Origin: a virus
Virus record (IMG/VR): IMGVR_UViG_3300045581_000162
Location: 1 to 35,403 of that record
Length of the DNA: 35,403 bases
Strand: one strand, 5' to 3'
In this document: in pieces, positions 21,001 to 28,615 of the stretch
Position numbering within the stretch: position 1 is the first letter of the stretch
How the letters are laid out: each line of letters starts with the position of its first letter
Position numbers and translations under genes: made by a program
Notes under the pieces: model-generated
The model's database searches: none
Seen by the model: the letters and a program-made list of their open reading frames with translations, nothing else
Told to the model about the DNA's origin: nothing

Positions 21001-22647
21001 ATCGCGCTTGGTTTTAAGTTCGTCTAAGGTGCTGACTCGTCCCCCAAGCCTATTGATTTCACCTTTAAGCCCGACAATCGACTGGTTAATGCTTTGAACT
21101 TGCTTAAAGGCGTCAGCCGTTGCTTGTGGCGCGACGCCGGGCGTCATGGCTGCATCTTTAACTTGTTTAGCGCGAGCAGAAAGGTCATCAAGCTGCTGTT
21201 GCAGTTGGAGCCGCTGGAAGATGCTTTGCTTTTCTTGCTCAACCGGGCTGACGGTAGGCGCTGGTGCAGCCTCAATTTCAGTTTGCACATAGCCCGGTTC
21301 GACGCCAGGAATGCTCATCTGCGTGAACGGACCTTGGCCACCTTGACGCGCCTCTTCTTCAACTCGTTGCTGCTGTGCGCTAGCTGCCTCCGCCGCCTGC
21401 TGTTGCTGTGCGCTAGCTGCCTCCGCAGCCTGTTGTTGCCGACGAGCGGTAATATCTGTCAGTCTTGACCTGTACTCGTCTTTGAGTGGCTTAAAGGTTT
21501 CCAGCGCCGTTTTATGCTTTGCAAGCGCGTCTTCGTATGCAAGATCTTCTTCTGGCGATGCGTCTTTTTTCGGCTTCTTAGGTTTGGGGCTATCAATCAT
21601 CCCCTGTTTGGCAGCTTCAAAATCCGCAATCAGCTTGTCCAGATACTCTGGCTGCGCTTTGCGAGCGGTTTCTTCTTCGGCCAATCGAACACGCTCGGCT
21701 TCTGCTGCAGTGCGTTCTTCCCCGAGCCTAGCTTGCTCAAGTCTGCGACCCTCCGCTTTAATGCCCCCGCGTTCAAACGCACGACCAAACGGGCCAAGCA
21801 CGGCAGTGAGCGCCGCCGCGCCTTGAATGCTTTGAAGATACTCTTGACGCGCCTCGGGGTCTTCGATAGCCAGACCTGCCTGATAACGCTCAATTGCTTG
21901 CTGTGTAGCTTCTGTGAGCATTTCAACAGGCATTACTTTGCCCGTGGCCTTAACGTAGTCGGCAGCAACCTGTTTGACAGTCTGTCTAGCAAGCGCCTGG
22001 GCAGTTTCTTCCGTGACTTGCGCTCCAGCGCGGCCAAGAAGTTTGCCAATCCCCGGCATGACGTACATCGCCGCAGTGTCAAGAAGCGCTTGGGGGACTG
22101 CGGCCCCCGCAGCCTTACCAAGATCTGCCTTCTCAATATCGCCGGTTTCTTCAACCTGCCGACCCAAGTTCGACAGCGTGAACTGCCCGGTGCTGGCAGC
22201 GGTAGCGCCTAAGAAACCAAGACCTGCGGCAACAGGCGCAGATACCGGGAGCGACGCTGCTGCTCCACCTACAACTAGCGGCGCAGCCATCAACGGGAGA
22301 GAACCGCCAAGCGTCTCTTTAAATTTCAACCAAGGAGATGTGCTCCAATCATCCTGGGTAGGCGTAAAGATTTCACGGGAACGCGCTTTAGCAGCTTCGT
22401 AGTCCCGCATGGCTTCTTCGTTGCTCTTCAAGCCGAGCTTGGCTGCGAGAAGACTGGCCTGCCCTTTCGTCTCCTCAATAGTACCCTTAGCTGCGGCCAA
22501 GAAGCCGGAGGTGTCTTGTTTTGGCTTTGTTGGCGCAAACCCGAACGCTTCCGGATATTTCTCAAGTGCAGCGTTCCAAGCGTCTTGAGGAGTCTCCCCT
22601 TCAAGAATTGGAAAAGTTTTACCATTGGGGAGACGGATGAGGGCCAT
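15016..22647 (-). CDS. Giant polyvalent virion protein with two HExxH metallopeptidase-like domains, 2543 aa
   Basis: It starts MALIRLPNGKTFPI. Residues about 100-300 hold hydrophobic Gly/Ala-rich segments likely to cross or insert into membrane. Residues 300-1050 are mostly coiled coil, with repeated KAEEQRKA units at about 880-1035. Domain one has HELGH (1253-1257) and a downstream SEWFAD; domain two has HELVH (1548-1552) and a downstream EFVAEV. Both fit a gluzincin-like HExxH plus Glu arrangement. Later regions include a helical segment (NYGKDKDGN), then MPVYAFRQLIRDP near 2060 and EPIRVPIPFELGF near 2270, resembling the LPD38 domain of polyvalent phage proteins. Such proteins are packaged and injected, and can act on host targets. 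It is the last gene of the leftward operon. Confidence 0.85.
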   Translation of the reverse strand: MALIRLPNGKTFPILEGETPQDAWNAALEKYPEAFGFAPTKPKQDTSGFLAAAKGTIEETKGQASLLAAKLGLKSNEEAMRDYEAAKARSREIFTPTQDDWSTSPWLKFKETLGGSLPLMAAPLVVGGAAASLPVSAPVAAGLGFLGATAASTGQFTLSNLGRQVEETGDIEKADLGKAAGAAVPQALLDTAAMYVMPGIGKLLGRAGAQVTEETAQALARQTVKQVAADYVKATGKVMPVEMLTEATQQAIERYQAGLAIEDPEARQEYLQSIQGAAALTAVLGPFGRAFERGGIKAEGRRLEQARLGEERTAAEAERVRLAEEETARKAQPEYLDKLIADFEAAKQGMIDSPKPKKPKKDASPEEDLAYEDALAKHKTALETFKPLKDEYRSRLTDITARRQQQAAEAASAQQQQAAEAASAQQQRVEEEARQGGQGPFTQMSIPGVEPGYVQTEIEAAPAPTVSPVEQEKQSIFQRLQLQQQLDDLSARAKQVKDAAMTPGVAPQATADAFKQVQSINQSIVGLKGEINRLGGRVSTLDELKTKRDSLLTKFENAKKAKAEPQVAKLLADIQKVDEKLSLYEKPVDERQAGLDLRPAEPAPAPVATPEPAVAPELKPGEQAQIEGIERVAPAPAPVEEAPQSAFDIQEEIRKLEMLAQRQDDAAFKETEPEAYQEAAKKAEATRANIPDAQNRLAEAQARESTQEAAAFEKEGIPAFAAQADIADLEKRLASAQNRFQTAKQEKDSAKAKRAANDIVRLRNQIAVAQRAQPQVNLEQGAAALQAYEQKLNAQLADLMAKGRIAAQDVGRLSRALKSDSPLTREKRLALAKSLGLTLPEEPVQEYKPRYQRKADWLSEGFEREKARRKEARATEEAPKTEQAEEQRKAEAAEAARKAEEQRKAEEQRKAKEAEAARKAEEQRKAEEQRKAKEAEAARKAEEQRKAKEAEAARKAEYLLNAKKLAEQRAEEARVKAEKAKQEQDAAKEAAAKKEAEAARAQAEKVAEASRKAEEQRKAEEQRKAKEAEAARKAEEAAAKEEQGIFSEDPADHPEWVVDNILKQYPGSAVVYSDKTGVLSRGINLSGDQIYVFYIKAGNYIYKFNAASRAPSERPYASTFNAVQEKIKSVADRLAAEEKVKQNEKPDGPFTNSKRNVATSDGVDSRYAHYLNDLMQSLGMGDVRVFLFHADDVKGPQGREKYNLFGEYANAQTSQEVPQEYGRVQPFGPNKKDFALKISDKKSENVTVEVIAHELGHIVERVAFNKASPETKAAIRAAHAEWLSGLKGKSAIEHVESMRSKEVAEAQVVGLEKLTSKDLSPYWNSFSEWFADNTARWATTEEKPVSIVEKFFKAVADKIKSLISEVTGKQYLPNKTVRDFLNSMGPANPVSWEGVRGPASDSKVTSLATEEVAKAETDAKTAMDENPKLFEDKNFESDTDTDADVQLRANNVFFEERPTTPLSKAAANAAENNNVMGLLDELAKSKNPLHRALSEAVKTLQTSLTRQTKISVKDNLVVDGQPTEGNFNASRNRIIMDRGSLNEESVLHELVHSVTHAALTVPIDALPLFQREARLRLEATFSKIQNSPAFAREYGRLDLKEFVAEVLTNSNLRNKLDSFDKTLWQRIVRGLMELIGMNPERLSSKSMEEAFALFGPPQKAGSVTNDAVVMASAMRGVFAGRGAVASDRVNERVVNTVNGLVGRTQSIGDRIMANVTGLRLRTRLADNWAPSEALLKRGVEKGKVSEAQALQLRFLMRVTNDVNRQVSLAFTQGVPQLVTREGIKVLEGQNGVNAQQIAKVLGRSKLGNESFVENLFTNWLAILRAEKAGIGYDRLNYGKDKDGNPLLDATKAAEIKAAVDSDPETKAAFNEARDLYRQYNKDLLNTYVEAGAMSREKANELLKGDFIPYYRVQNGAVELMLGSRKVTIGNVVDQPQLKELVGGDEKILPLYSSMMQNTSLLLRGAVTNMQTRDVANMVQDMGLGKIIKGEGPRDVYVARFKNKGVDYYLRLDPSAFPDDIPADVFVMGLQGIKTAIPTAVRAMQMPVSLLRKGITRMPVYAFRQLIRDPIHAYLTTGGDFSAVLDTYREFIKSLKAPTQAGEALERAGAVSSMVQTGDIEDQARILRSITSGKYSLARGMAMLDTFAHKADTATRAAVYNNYRKKGFSHLESVLAAAESINFSRRGTSASLHWMGTMIPFFNAQIQGLDSVYRAAFTKDVPFQERMQITQKLYKRGTLIAGMAIAYALMMQDDEAYKNATPQERAMNWFIYPPGSDEPIRVPIPFELGFVFKALPELAINTAFGDTKARDALGVIRKQLEASVPIGIPSAVKPLVELSANHNFFTDAPIESTREVNLRPQDRFRANTTELAKLLGATTGASPLQIEHLVRGYTGTLGMALMSASNLALRPLTLPEDVSAPERKLSEMPFIGSLFQPETGRGALDAVYKDIKEYEQAAQSYRDMVKAGRAAEAAEFASKYSAQIALNSTGGSFRQKMGELAELKRVIAAAPKLSGEEKQRQIDAIKRLEIQLARNIRDIAKNLE
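19543..20000. repeat. Coding tandem repeats for KAEEQRKA coiled coil
   Basis: Two tracts (about 19543-19625 and 19780-20000) repeat 18-base and 45-base units built from GCTTTGCG, TTGCTCTTCA and CAGCTTCAGCCTC blocks. They encode, on the minus strand, alternating KAEEQRKA and KEAEAARKAEEQ sequences. The tracts are separated by non-repeated coiled-coil coding sequence. The composition resembles the helical domain II of TolA. Near-identical units make this tract prone to copy-number change and assembly error. Confidence 0.85.
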
Positions 22648-22668
22648 AGCTGTGTGTCTTTCTGTTAG

Positions 22669-22697
22669 AAAAAACGCCTCACTGCTGGAGGCGTTTT
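22669..22697 (-). terminator. Strong intrinsic terminator upstream of the giant gene
   Basis: AAAACGCCTC (22671-22680) and GAGGCGTTTT (22688-22697) form a 10-bp stem with a 7-nt loop. On the minus strand the stem is followed by a run of six T (22669-22674). It lies between the stop of the 578-residue gene and the start of the giant gene, so the giant gene must be reached by read-through or by its own promoter. Confidence 0.85.
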
Positions 22698-22701
22698 CAT
22701 T

Positions 22702-24438
22702 TTAGCGTCCTAAGTCCGCTTGTGCAGCCGTCCCAGGAATTACAGTATCTGTTGATGGACCTCTCGATGCCGCAAGCATTTTGTTATATTCTGCAACAAG
22801 CTGTGCATTAGACAACACCGCGTTTTGAGGCAGCTTGGCAAAGTCCTCAAGGGTCATAATCGGTTTAGCCGCCGCCGCGCCGCCGCGCACCCCCGCCGCA
22901 AACCTACTTGCATCAACCTGCATTTGTGTCATCTTTAAACGGGCAGCGTTATCCTGCTCATTCATGTAGATGGCCGCAGCAGTCTGTTTGTCTACGTTTC
23001 TTGCTTTAGCAATTGCGTCAATTGCTGCGGCGTTCATCCTGTCTACATTACCCTGTAACTGCTGATTGTAGGATTCGAGTGCGTCGTAGTCTTTGCGCCC
23101 CTCTGCACGCTCCATTCTGGCAAGTGCTGCGAGACCGGCCTTACGTTCTTTCTCGGCCTTCTTGAGATCGCCCTGAGCCTTGGAGTACTGGCCTGCGCCA
23201 GCAGATACGCCCTCGACAATCGACTGCAACGTGCTTTTACCGGGCTGGATAACGTTGGATGCGAATGTGAGCCACGCCAGCCCTTCATTCATGCGCTGCT
23301 GCTTCTCGGTCTCGGCCTTGTCTTCAGCCAAAAGGGCTTTTTCTTCCGCAAAAGTTTCAGGCCCTGGACGGCCTTTTTTGTATTCCTCAAAGCGTCTGCT
23401 GGCCTTTTCTTCTTCCGCTTTTATCTTCTCTGCGTAGAAGTCCTCGGTATCTTTCGTCGTGCTGAAATCCTCCGCAGTGCTAGTCGGACGCGGAGCACCG
23501 CCAGAGGGCATACCTAGTGGTGCGCCCGCACCACTTCTAGCGGCGTCAAGCACTTCGCGAGGCATAAGTTGTTCGATACCGGGGCCTCTAGCCTGCGGTG
23601 CGGGCACGGGCTGTGCGGGCACCGACGGTGCTGTTTTAGCAGCCGGGGCAGCGGCAGTCGGCGTACCTTTAAAGCTGGGGAACATCTCAAACTCAGGACG
23701 GTTCCCCGGAGTTCCGGCACGAGGAACGACAGGCTTACCCGCAGCAGCATTGATAAGCGCGGCGTACTTATCCATGCCCGTCATAGCGCCACGATAAGGG
23801 GCGGTGGCAATATCCCCAATAAAACTTCCCACTTTCCCAGCCACTGCACGAACAGGGCGATAGATCCCACGCAGTGCTTTTCTAGCCTCTGCAATCTCAG
23901 CGGCCTCCGCTTCTGTGGGGGCCTCACCGGCTCGTTCCGCCTCAAGCTGCGCACGCATACGCTCTTCTTGAGAACCGCCCTCACCGCTAGCCATCCCCTG
24001 CACCCATTGCGGGTAGTCGTAAGGCGTTGGGACACCACCGCGATTCTGAAAGCGGACCGCTCCGCCATCAGCGTAGCTGACCATCTCTTCCCCGTTATCG
24101 CCAAGCACAGGCGCGTACCCGTACTCGTCCAGGCTACCGCCGCCAGCAAACGCTACAAGACCGCCATCAGCAAACTGCATCTCAGGATTCAGCGCACCAA
24201 TACCCTGATCTTCGGGCAACTGTTGCGGCTGCATTGCAGCAAGGGCTTGCTGGTTTACGGGAGGTTGTGGGGTTTGTGCTTGCGCCTGCCCCTTCATCCG
24301 AAGCTGTTTACGGGTATTGCTCTCGTTAAACGCCAACGGAAACATGTAGGGGTCTTGCTTGTGCATCTCAGCAAAACGCTGTAATTCAGCGTCGCTCATC
24401 ATGCGCAGACGGGACGTGATTTGATTAGCGTCGATCAC
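22702..24438 (-). CDS. Putative internal or minor virion protein with ADGG motifs, 578 aa
   Basis: ATG at 24438 overlaps the upstream stop (ATGA). The N-terminus is helical (MIDANQITSRLRMMSDAELQ). Two Gly motifs follow, FADGGLV at 89-95 and YADGGAV at 122-128, plus a nearby run of three glycines. The middle is Pro/Ala-rich low-complexity sequence. The C-terminal half is coiled coil (EEKASRRFEEYKK, QRMNEGLAW, KAEKERKAGLAALARM). Proteins with ADGG motifs and this composition recur among structural proteins of aquatic phages, without assigned function. It lies directly upstream of the terminator and the giant gene. Confidence 0.7.
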   Translation of the reverse strand: MIDANQITSRLRMMSDAELQRFAEMHKQDPYMFPLAFNESNTRKQLRMKGQAQAQTPQPPVNQQALAAMQPQQLPEDQGIGALNPEMQFADGGLVAFAGGGSLDEYGYAPVLGDNGEEMVSYADGGAVRFQNRGGVPTPYDYPQWVQGMASGEGGSQEERMRAQLEAERAGEAPTEAEAAEIAEARKALRGIYRPVRAVAGKVGSFIGDIATAPYRGAMTGMDKYAALINAAAGKPVVPRAGTPGNRPEFEMFPSFKGTPTAAAPAAKTAPSVPAQPVPAPQARGPGIEQLMPREVLDAARSGAGAPLGMPSGGAPRPTSTAEDFSTTKDTEDFYAEKIKAEEEKASRRFEEYKKGRPGPETFAEEKALLAEDKAETEKQQRMNEGLAWLTFASNVIQPGKSTLQSIVEGVSAGAGQYSKAQGDLKKAEKERKAGLAALARMERAEGRKDYDALESYNQQLQGNVDRMNAAAIDAIAKARNVDKQTAAAIYMNEQDNAARLKMTQMQVDASRFAAGVRGGAAAAKPIMTLEDFAKLPQNAVLSNAQLVAEYNKMLAASRGPSTDTVIPGTAAQADLGR

Positions 24439-25613
24439 TTTGACTCCTTCATACGTGCCAAGGCGAGGTCTTGCAGCCCAGCAGCTTTAACGCGACCACC
24501 TTTTTTCATACCGGCAATCTTACTGACACCATACGCAGCTCCGCCAAGAGCCGCAAGATTCTGCATCGGAGACGGAGCGGGCGAATACATCGTGCGAGAC
24601 GTGCCTTGTGCACCGCGCAAAATATCGGAGATGAATCCGAGCTGCTGATACGGGTAGTTCCGCTGGGCCATAAAGTCAGAATACTGCTGCCCCAGGATGT
24701 TCTGGACTTGCGCTTGCTGCTGCGCACCCATTGCAGCCTTCTGGCCGAGAATGTCAGATTCCTGAGCAAACTGTTGCTGTCCCAGTGCTCCGAGCTGTTG
24801 TGCGCCCTGCAAAGCCGTTTGAGCGCCTTGAAGGTTGGCTCCGAACCCGTACTGGCGTGACTGCTCCGCCATTCTCTGGGCTTCGAGCGCGGCTTGTTGA
24901 TTCTGTTGCTGCGCCTGCATCATGGCTTGAAGGCCGCTCTGACCAGCAGAAAGTCCCGTTTGCTGATTCATTTGCTGCGCTTGCAGAGCGCGAGCCTGAT
25001 CCTGCATGAACGCTTCCCGGCCCGTAGAGAAAGCTGACTGCAGCCCCTGCGCCTGGATGTCGCCCTTTTGCATTGCCAGATTACGCGCAGCCTCGGCATC
25101 CATGATGGCCTGCCTAGAACCGCCGAATGCACCAGCGCCAACAGCTTGAGCCCCGCGCTGAGTACGAGCAATATCCGCCTGCCGCTGCGCTTCTCGCTGC
25201 TGGATGTCTACGACATTCTGCATGTATGGCGACATGTACGCCTGAGCTGCGCCAGGAGCCGTAAACGCCTGCGTCCCAACTCGCTCGTAGCCAATCTGGC
25301 CTGGAGTGATCTGTGGTGCCGTAAATGCAGATGGGTTGTATTGCTGCCCCATGCCTTGCAATGCGGCAGCCTGCGCAATTTGTGATGCTGCCCCTAACTG
25401 CGGCGTAGCTTGTCGCTGCTGTGCCCCAGCAAACGCTTGTTGCTGAAGCGGGGTAAACTGGGCGATCCGCTCGCCGGTATAGGGCTGATAGGGAGCCTGC
25501 GTAATAGCGCCAGCTTGCCCAATAAGCTTCTCAAAATAAGGGGCTGCGTATTCAGGGATATTCGTCTGATACGCAACTGTTTGTCCACTGCCGCTGGAAC
25601 CGCCACCGCTCAT
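24435..25613 (-). CDS. Gln/Ala-rich putative virion protein, 392 aa
   Basis: ATG at 25613 overlaps the upstream stop. It begins with a flexible MSGGGSSGSGQT tail, then IPEYAAPYFEKLIGQAG and PYTGERIAQFTPLQQQAF. This is a conserved-looking N-terminal block seen in virion proteins of aquatic phages. Residues 60-300 are dominated by Gln and Ala in helical patterns (for example QQNQQAALEAQRMAEQS). The C-terminus has a Tyr-rich hinge (YSDFMAQRNYPYQQLG) and ends with KKGGRVKAAGLQDL, a Gly-Gly motif like those in its neighbours. Probably an ejection or adaptor protein; this is inferred from operon position. Confidence 0.7.
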   Translation of the reverse strand: MSGGGSSGSGQTVAYQTNIPEYAAPYFEKLIGQAGAITQAPYQPYTGERIAQFTPLQQQAFAGAQQRQATPQLGAASQIAQAAALQGMGQQYNPSAFTAPQITPGQIGYERVGTQAFTAPGAAQAYMSPYMQNVVDIQQREAQRQADIARTQRGAQAVGAGAFGGSRQAIMDAEAARNLAMQKGDIQAQGLQSAFSTGREAFMQDQARALQAQQMNQQTGLSAGQSGLQAMMQAQQQNQQAALEAQRMAEQSRQYGFGANLQGAQTALQGAQQLGALGQQQFAQESDILGQKAAMGAQQQAQVQNILGQQYSDFMAQRNYPYQQLGFISDILRGAQGTSRTMYSPAPSPMQNLAALGGAAYGVSKIAGMKKGGRVKAAGLQDLALARMKESK

Positions 25614-26014
25614 AATTTCACCTCAAAAATTCTGTACTTTTCCGTGAACCCGAGCCGTGTCAAGAGTCTAAAAACGGACTCTCGTGCAGCCCCCTCAATA
25701 GCCGTGACACCCATCGACGCTAGCAACGCTTTAAGCTGCGTCAGAGAATCTTCGGTAACGATAAGATTGCCGCCCATCGCCATAATGAATGCGACGCGGG
25801 CTGTTGGTCGGTTAAATATCTCGATAATCCCTGCACCAACAATCGCGCCATCTTCAACCGCCACTACTAAGACCGCTTGCCCGCCAGACACCATCGCCTG
25901 AAGGTGCGATACGGCATAGTCCCCCTTAGCGTGCTCCACTGCTGCAGCAATGTGCTTCTCGACCATCGGCCAAGTGCGTGGAACCCACTCAAGAGGGACG
26001 TGTTGGATCTGCAT
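25610..26014 (-). CDS. GNAT acetyltransferase-like virion-cluster protein, 134 aa
   Basis: It begins MQIQHVPLEWVPRTWPMVE, an N-terminal helix typical of GNAT-like phage proteins, followed by strands (AVLVVAVEDGAIVGAGII). A central region reads FIMAMGGNLI, and the sequence ends with RLLTRLGFTEKYRIFEVKL, matching the C-terminal GF-x-E-x-YRIFE block of GNAT-fold proteins. A clear Q/R-x-x-G-x-G/A acetyl-CoA loop is not visible, so catalysis is uncertain. In T7-like phages a GNAT-fold protein (gp13) acts in virion assembly rather than as an enzyme, and this gene's position between internal virion genes fits that. Confidence 0.75.
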   Translation of the reverse strand: MQIQHVPLEWVPRTWPMVEKHIAAAVEHAKGDYAVSHLQAMVSGGQAVLVVAVEDGAIVGAGIIEIFNRPTARVAFIMAMGGNLIVTEDSLTQLKALLASMGVTAIEGAARESVFRLLTRLGFTEKYRIFEVKL

Positions 26015-26016
26015 CT

Positions 26017-28581
26017 CTATACCAATTTATGGGGGTTCACTTGTCGCTGTTGGGACTTCTTCCCGTGTGCATTGTGCCGAATCTTGTCCAACATAGCGTA
26101 GAACTTCTTCGATCCGCCATATTTTTTAACGTCTTCAGGCGAAATATACGCTTCACCGCGAGCAACACGGGCTTTTTGTTTGCCCTCAATCGTAGTGGGA
26201 ATAGAGTCGCTCATGCCGTCGCCAGGACCATCAATCGGCTTGGCGTTGAACTTTCTCATCAACACTTCGAGTCCAGCATCGGTGCTGCCATTACCCAGCG
26301 CGGAAACTACGTCGGCAGGAACAACAAACCCGCCACTACGAAGACCTCCGCCTGCGGCATAGCCGGGTGATTTAGGCGCAGTAACCCACCGCGCCTCATC
26401 TATATAACGGCCATCCGGCTGAAGTACCCGTTGAGATACGACCTTACCGCCCGCAGCAATCTCTGCAGGAGTCCACGAGCCTGACGAAACAGGGGCAGGA
26501 GCTGGAGCCGGAGCAGACATAGACGCAGCGCCTGTGTAGGGAACCCATCTACTAATAGTCCCGCCTTCATTTCCCCAAGGAACTTCCACACGCCTACCGC
26601 CAGCGGCAATTTCTTCAGGTGTCCACGCACCATTTGCGCTGGGAGCTGGAGCTGGCCTAGGTGCAGGTGTCGGTGCGGGTGTCGGTGCGGGTGTCGGTGC
26701 GGGTGTCGGTGCAGGTGTCGGTGCAGGTGTCGGTGCAGGTGTCGGTGCAGGCGTACCATACGCTTGCTTTAAGTAATCCTCTACCTGCTGCGTGCTGTAC
26801 CCGGTGGCCTCAGCAAGACGTGCGTTACTAACGCCGAACTGCCCCGCCGCCCTATTGATTTCTGCCGCGCGTTGAATATCCGTGAGCCCTTCATTTTTTA
26901 GGATTTTGTCCACATAGTTCTTGATCTCCTCATTCGAATACTGCTGCTGTTGTGGAGCAGGTGCAGGGGTCGGTGAAGGCGTCGGTGCAGGGGTCGGTGA
27001 AGGCGTCGGTGCAGGGGTCGGTGAAGGCGTCGGTGCAGGGGCGGGGACTTTAGGAGCAGGAACCCACCGCTTGTTTTCTGTAGCATCCGACCCTTCGTAG
27101 TACGTTTCGTAGTACCCGCCAGCGGAAATCTCGGCGGGTGTCCACGTTCTGCCAGTTGCTGGGTCAACGTAGTTGCCGCCCGGTGCAGGAGCAGGAGAAA
27201 CGGGCGTGCCGCCAATTGCGCTTGTGCCCGCCGTGGTAATCGGTTGCGTTACCTTCTCCGCCGTAGTCGTCGGCGCCCCATAGAGATAGCGGAAGGCATC
27301 AGCACTTGCACCCGTCATACCGCCAACTGGCGCGATACCGCCTTGCATCGGGCCTAGAAACGACTGAATAAACGGCATGTCGTACCCGGAAGCCTTTGCT
27401 AATTGCTCACGAGTGACGCCGTACTCTTGGGCCGTTTTGTCAATCAATGCGCCGCGCTGGGGGTAATTTAAGTCTGTCATCCCCATCACAGTCTGCACAT
27501 AGTCTTTTATGCGCTGGGGTTCGACGTTAGCCGGCAGAGTGCTGCCGTACTGCGTAGGCAGACTCATCAAACCTTGAGGAGGCGGAGCCGCAGGGGGGTT
27601 GGCGGCGGGGGCTGCAACAAAAGGCTGTGCCGCCAATCCCATCAAGCCGGTCGGCTGTTGGGAAATTACCGGGTTGTAGCTAATTTGTGGAGCAGGCGTA
27701 ACTTCACCACCTTCTGCCAGCTTGCGATAGGTCGGCGCAAAGTAGCGGCGCTCGCCCGTATAGCTTGACGATGTTGGCTCGCCATCGGTATAGCCTGGAA
27801 TGTATTCGTACTCGCCACCTTCGCCCGAATAGCGTCGGCGCGTAGTAATTTCTGGCTCCATCATGGTCAGTGGTGCCGCCGCCATCATCGCCGGGCTCAA
27901 CAGTTTTCCAAACCCACCAGCACCCTTAACAAACTCTCCCGGCTTTTGAAACGCAGCTTCTAGCGACTGTCCAAACGTAGGTTTAACCGGAGGGGTGTGC
28001 GCCCCAGCAGGCCAGAATTCAGTCTCCATAGGAGCCTGCATAGACTCCGCCACCGTCGGAGCGACGGGCTGCGTAACCGCTACAGGGGGTACAACAGGCT
28101 GAGGCAGAGGCTGCCCAGCCCATACTTCTGGACTAACGGTTTCAAGCCCAGTGGTCGCCATAGGCGTAGAACCGGCTGCGGCTGCACCTTCGGCTGCGGC
28201 AGCACTAGACGCAGCATTCAGCCCCGATCCGATGTTAGCGGCCAAACTAGCGCCGCCATACGCGCCCAATCCGCCCATCAAGGCACCCATCAGAGGGTTC
28301 TGCCGGTTAGTCAACGCCCCAACGCCTGCCCCAACCCCCGCAGCTAACAAGCCACTTCCCGGCAGAATGAAGTTCATACCGACGCCAACCAGCGTGGGGA
28401 GGATGCTTTTCAAAAACCCGGCTTCAGGCAAACCAGTTTCAGGATTCACCGTAAGGCTGCCGCCATGCGCTTTAGCCAAAGCTTGAAGTCCGTGCACCTC
28501 GCCGGGGGTCATGTGGACAAGCAGTGTGTCCTCCCCGCGCCCTTTGGATGCCAGATGCGATGCGACTTTTTCAAGGCTCAT
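26017..28581 (-). CDS. Modular Pro/Ala-rich virion protein, 854 aa
   Basis: The start ATG (28581) has GAGG 6 nt upstream. N-terminal part: [19 protein letters not shown], followed by a long hydrophobic Gly/Ala segment (about 55-130) that may insert into membrane. Two related helical domains occur at about 357-410 ([12 protein letters not shown]) and 551-608 ([14 protein letters not shown]). Three WTPxEIxAGG...RWV modules occur at about 477-511, 650-683 and 698-738. Pro-Thr/Ala-Pro linkers connect them. The C-terminus has [10 protein letters not shown] and [11 protein letters not shown] (785-795), a pattern common in virion proteins of aquatic phages. Probable ejection or tail-interior protein. 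Confidence 0.75.
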   Translation of the reverse strand: MSLEKVASHLASKGRGEDTLLVHMTPGEVHGLQALAKAHGGSLTVNPETGLPEAGFLKSILPTLVGVGMNFILPGSGLLAAGVGAGVGALTNRQNPLMGALMGGLGAYGGASLAANIGSGLNAASSAAAAEGAAAAGSTPMATTGLETVSPEVWAGQPLPQPVVPPVAVTQPVAPTVAESMQAPMETEFWPAGAHTPPVKPTFGQSLEAAFQKPGEFVKGAGGFGKLLSPAMMAAAPLTMMEPEITTRRRYSGEGGEYEYIPGYTDGEPTSSSYTGERRYFAPTYRKLAEGGEVTPAPQISYNPVISQQPTGLMGLAAQPFVAAPAANPPAAPPPQGLMSLPTQYGSTLPANVEPQRIKDYVQTVMGMTDLNYPQRGALIDKTAQEYGVTREQLAKASGYDMPFIQSFLGPMQGGIAPVGGMTGASADAFRYLYGAPTTTAEKVTQPITTAGTSAIGGTPVSPAPAPGGNYVDPATGRTWTPAEISAGGYYETYYEGSDATENKRWVPAPKVPAPAPTPSPTPAPTPSPTPAPTPSPTPAPAPQQQQYSNEEIKNYVDKILKNEGLTDIQRAAEINRAAGQFGVSNARLAEATGYSTQQVEDYLKQAYGTPAPTPAPTPAPTPAPTPAPTPAPTPAPTPAPRPAPAPSANGAWTPEEIAAGGRRVEVPWGNEGGTISRWVPYTGAASMSAPAPAPAPVSSGSWTPAEIAAGGKVVSQRVLQPDGRYIDEARWVTAPKSPGYAAGGGLRSGGFVVPADVVSALGNGSTDAGLEVLMRKFNAKPIDGPGDGMSDSIPTTIEGKQKARVARGEAYISPEDVKKYGGSKKFYAMLDKIRHNAHGKKSQQRQVNPHKLV
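26666..26750. repeat. 12-bp tandem repeat encoding Pro-Thr-Pro-Ala
   Basis: Seven copies of a 12-base unit GGTGTCGGTGCR encode, on the minus strand, alternating Pro-Thr-Pro-Ala residues. It forms an extended linker inside the 854-residue virion protein, between the second helical domain and the second WTP module. Confidence 0.85.
26961..27041. repeat. 24-bp tandem repeat encoding Pro/Thr/Ser linker
   Basis: Three copies of a 24-base unit (GTGCAGGGGTCGGTGAAGGC plus GTCG) followed by a partial copy encode Pro-Thr-Pro-Ser-Pro-Thr-Pro-Ala linkers in the 854-residue protein. It is a separate expansion from the repeat at 26666-26750, with a longer period and Ser instead of Ala. Confidence 0.8.
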
Positions 28582-28615
28582 AGGTGCCTCACAGAAAAGG
28601 GGTTATTAAATTTTA

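Noticed and set aside
21514-22212. 232-codon plus-strand open frame inside the giant gene
   Set aside because: Same reason: opposite strand of a long coding coiled coil, no motif or start signal.
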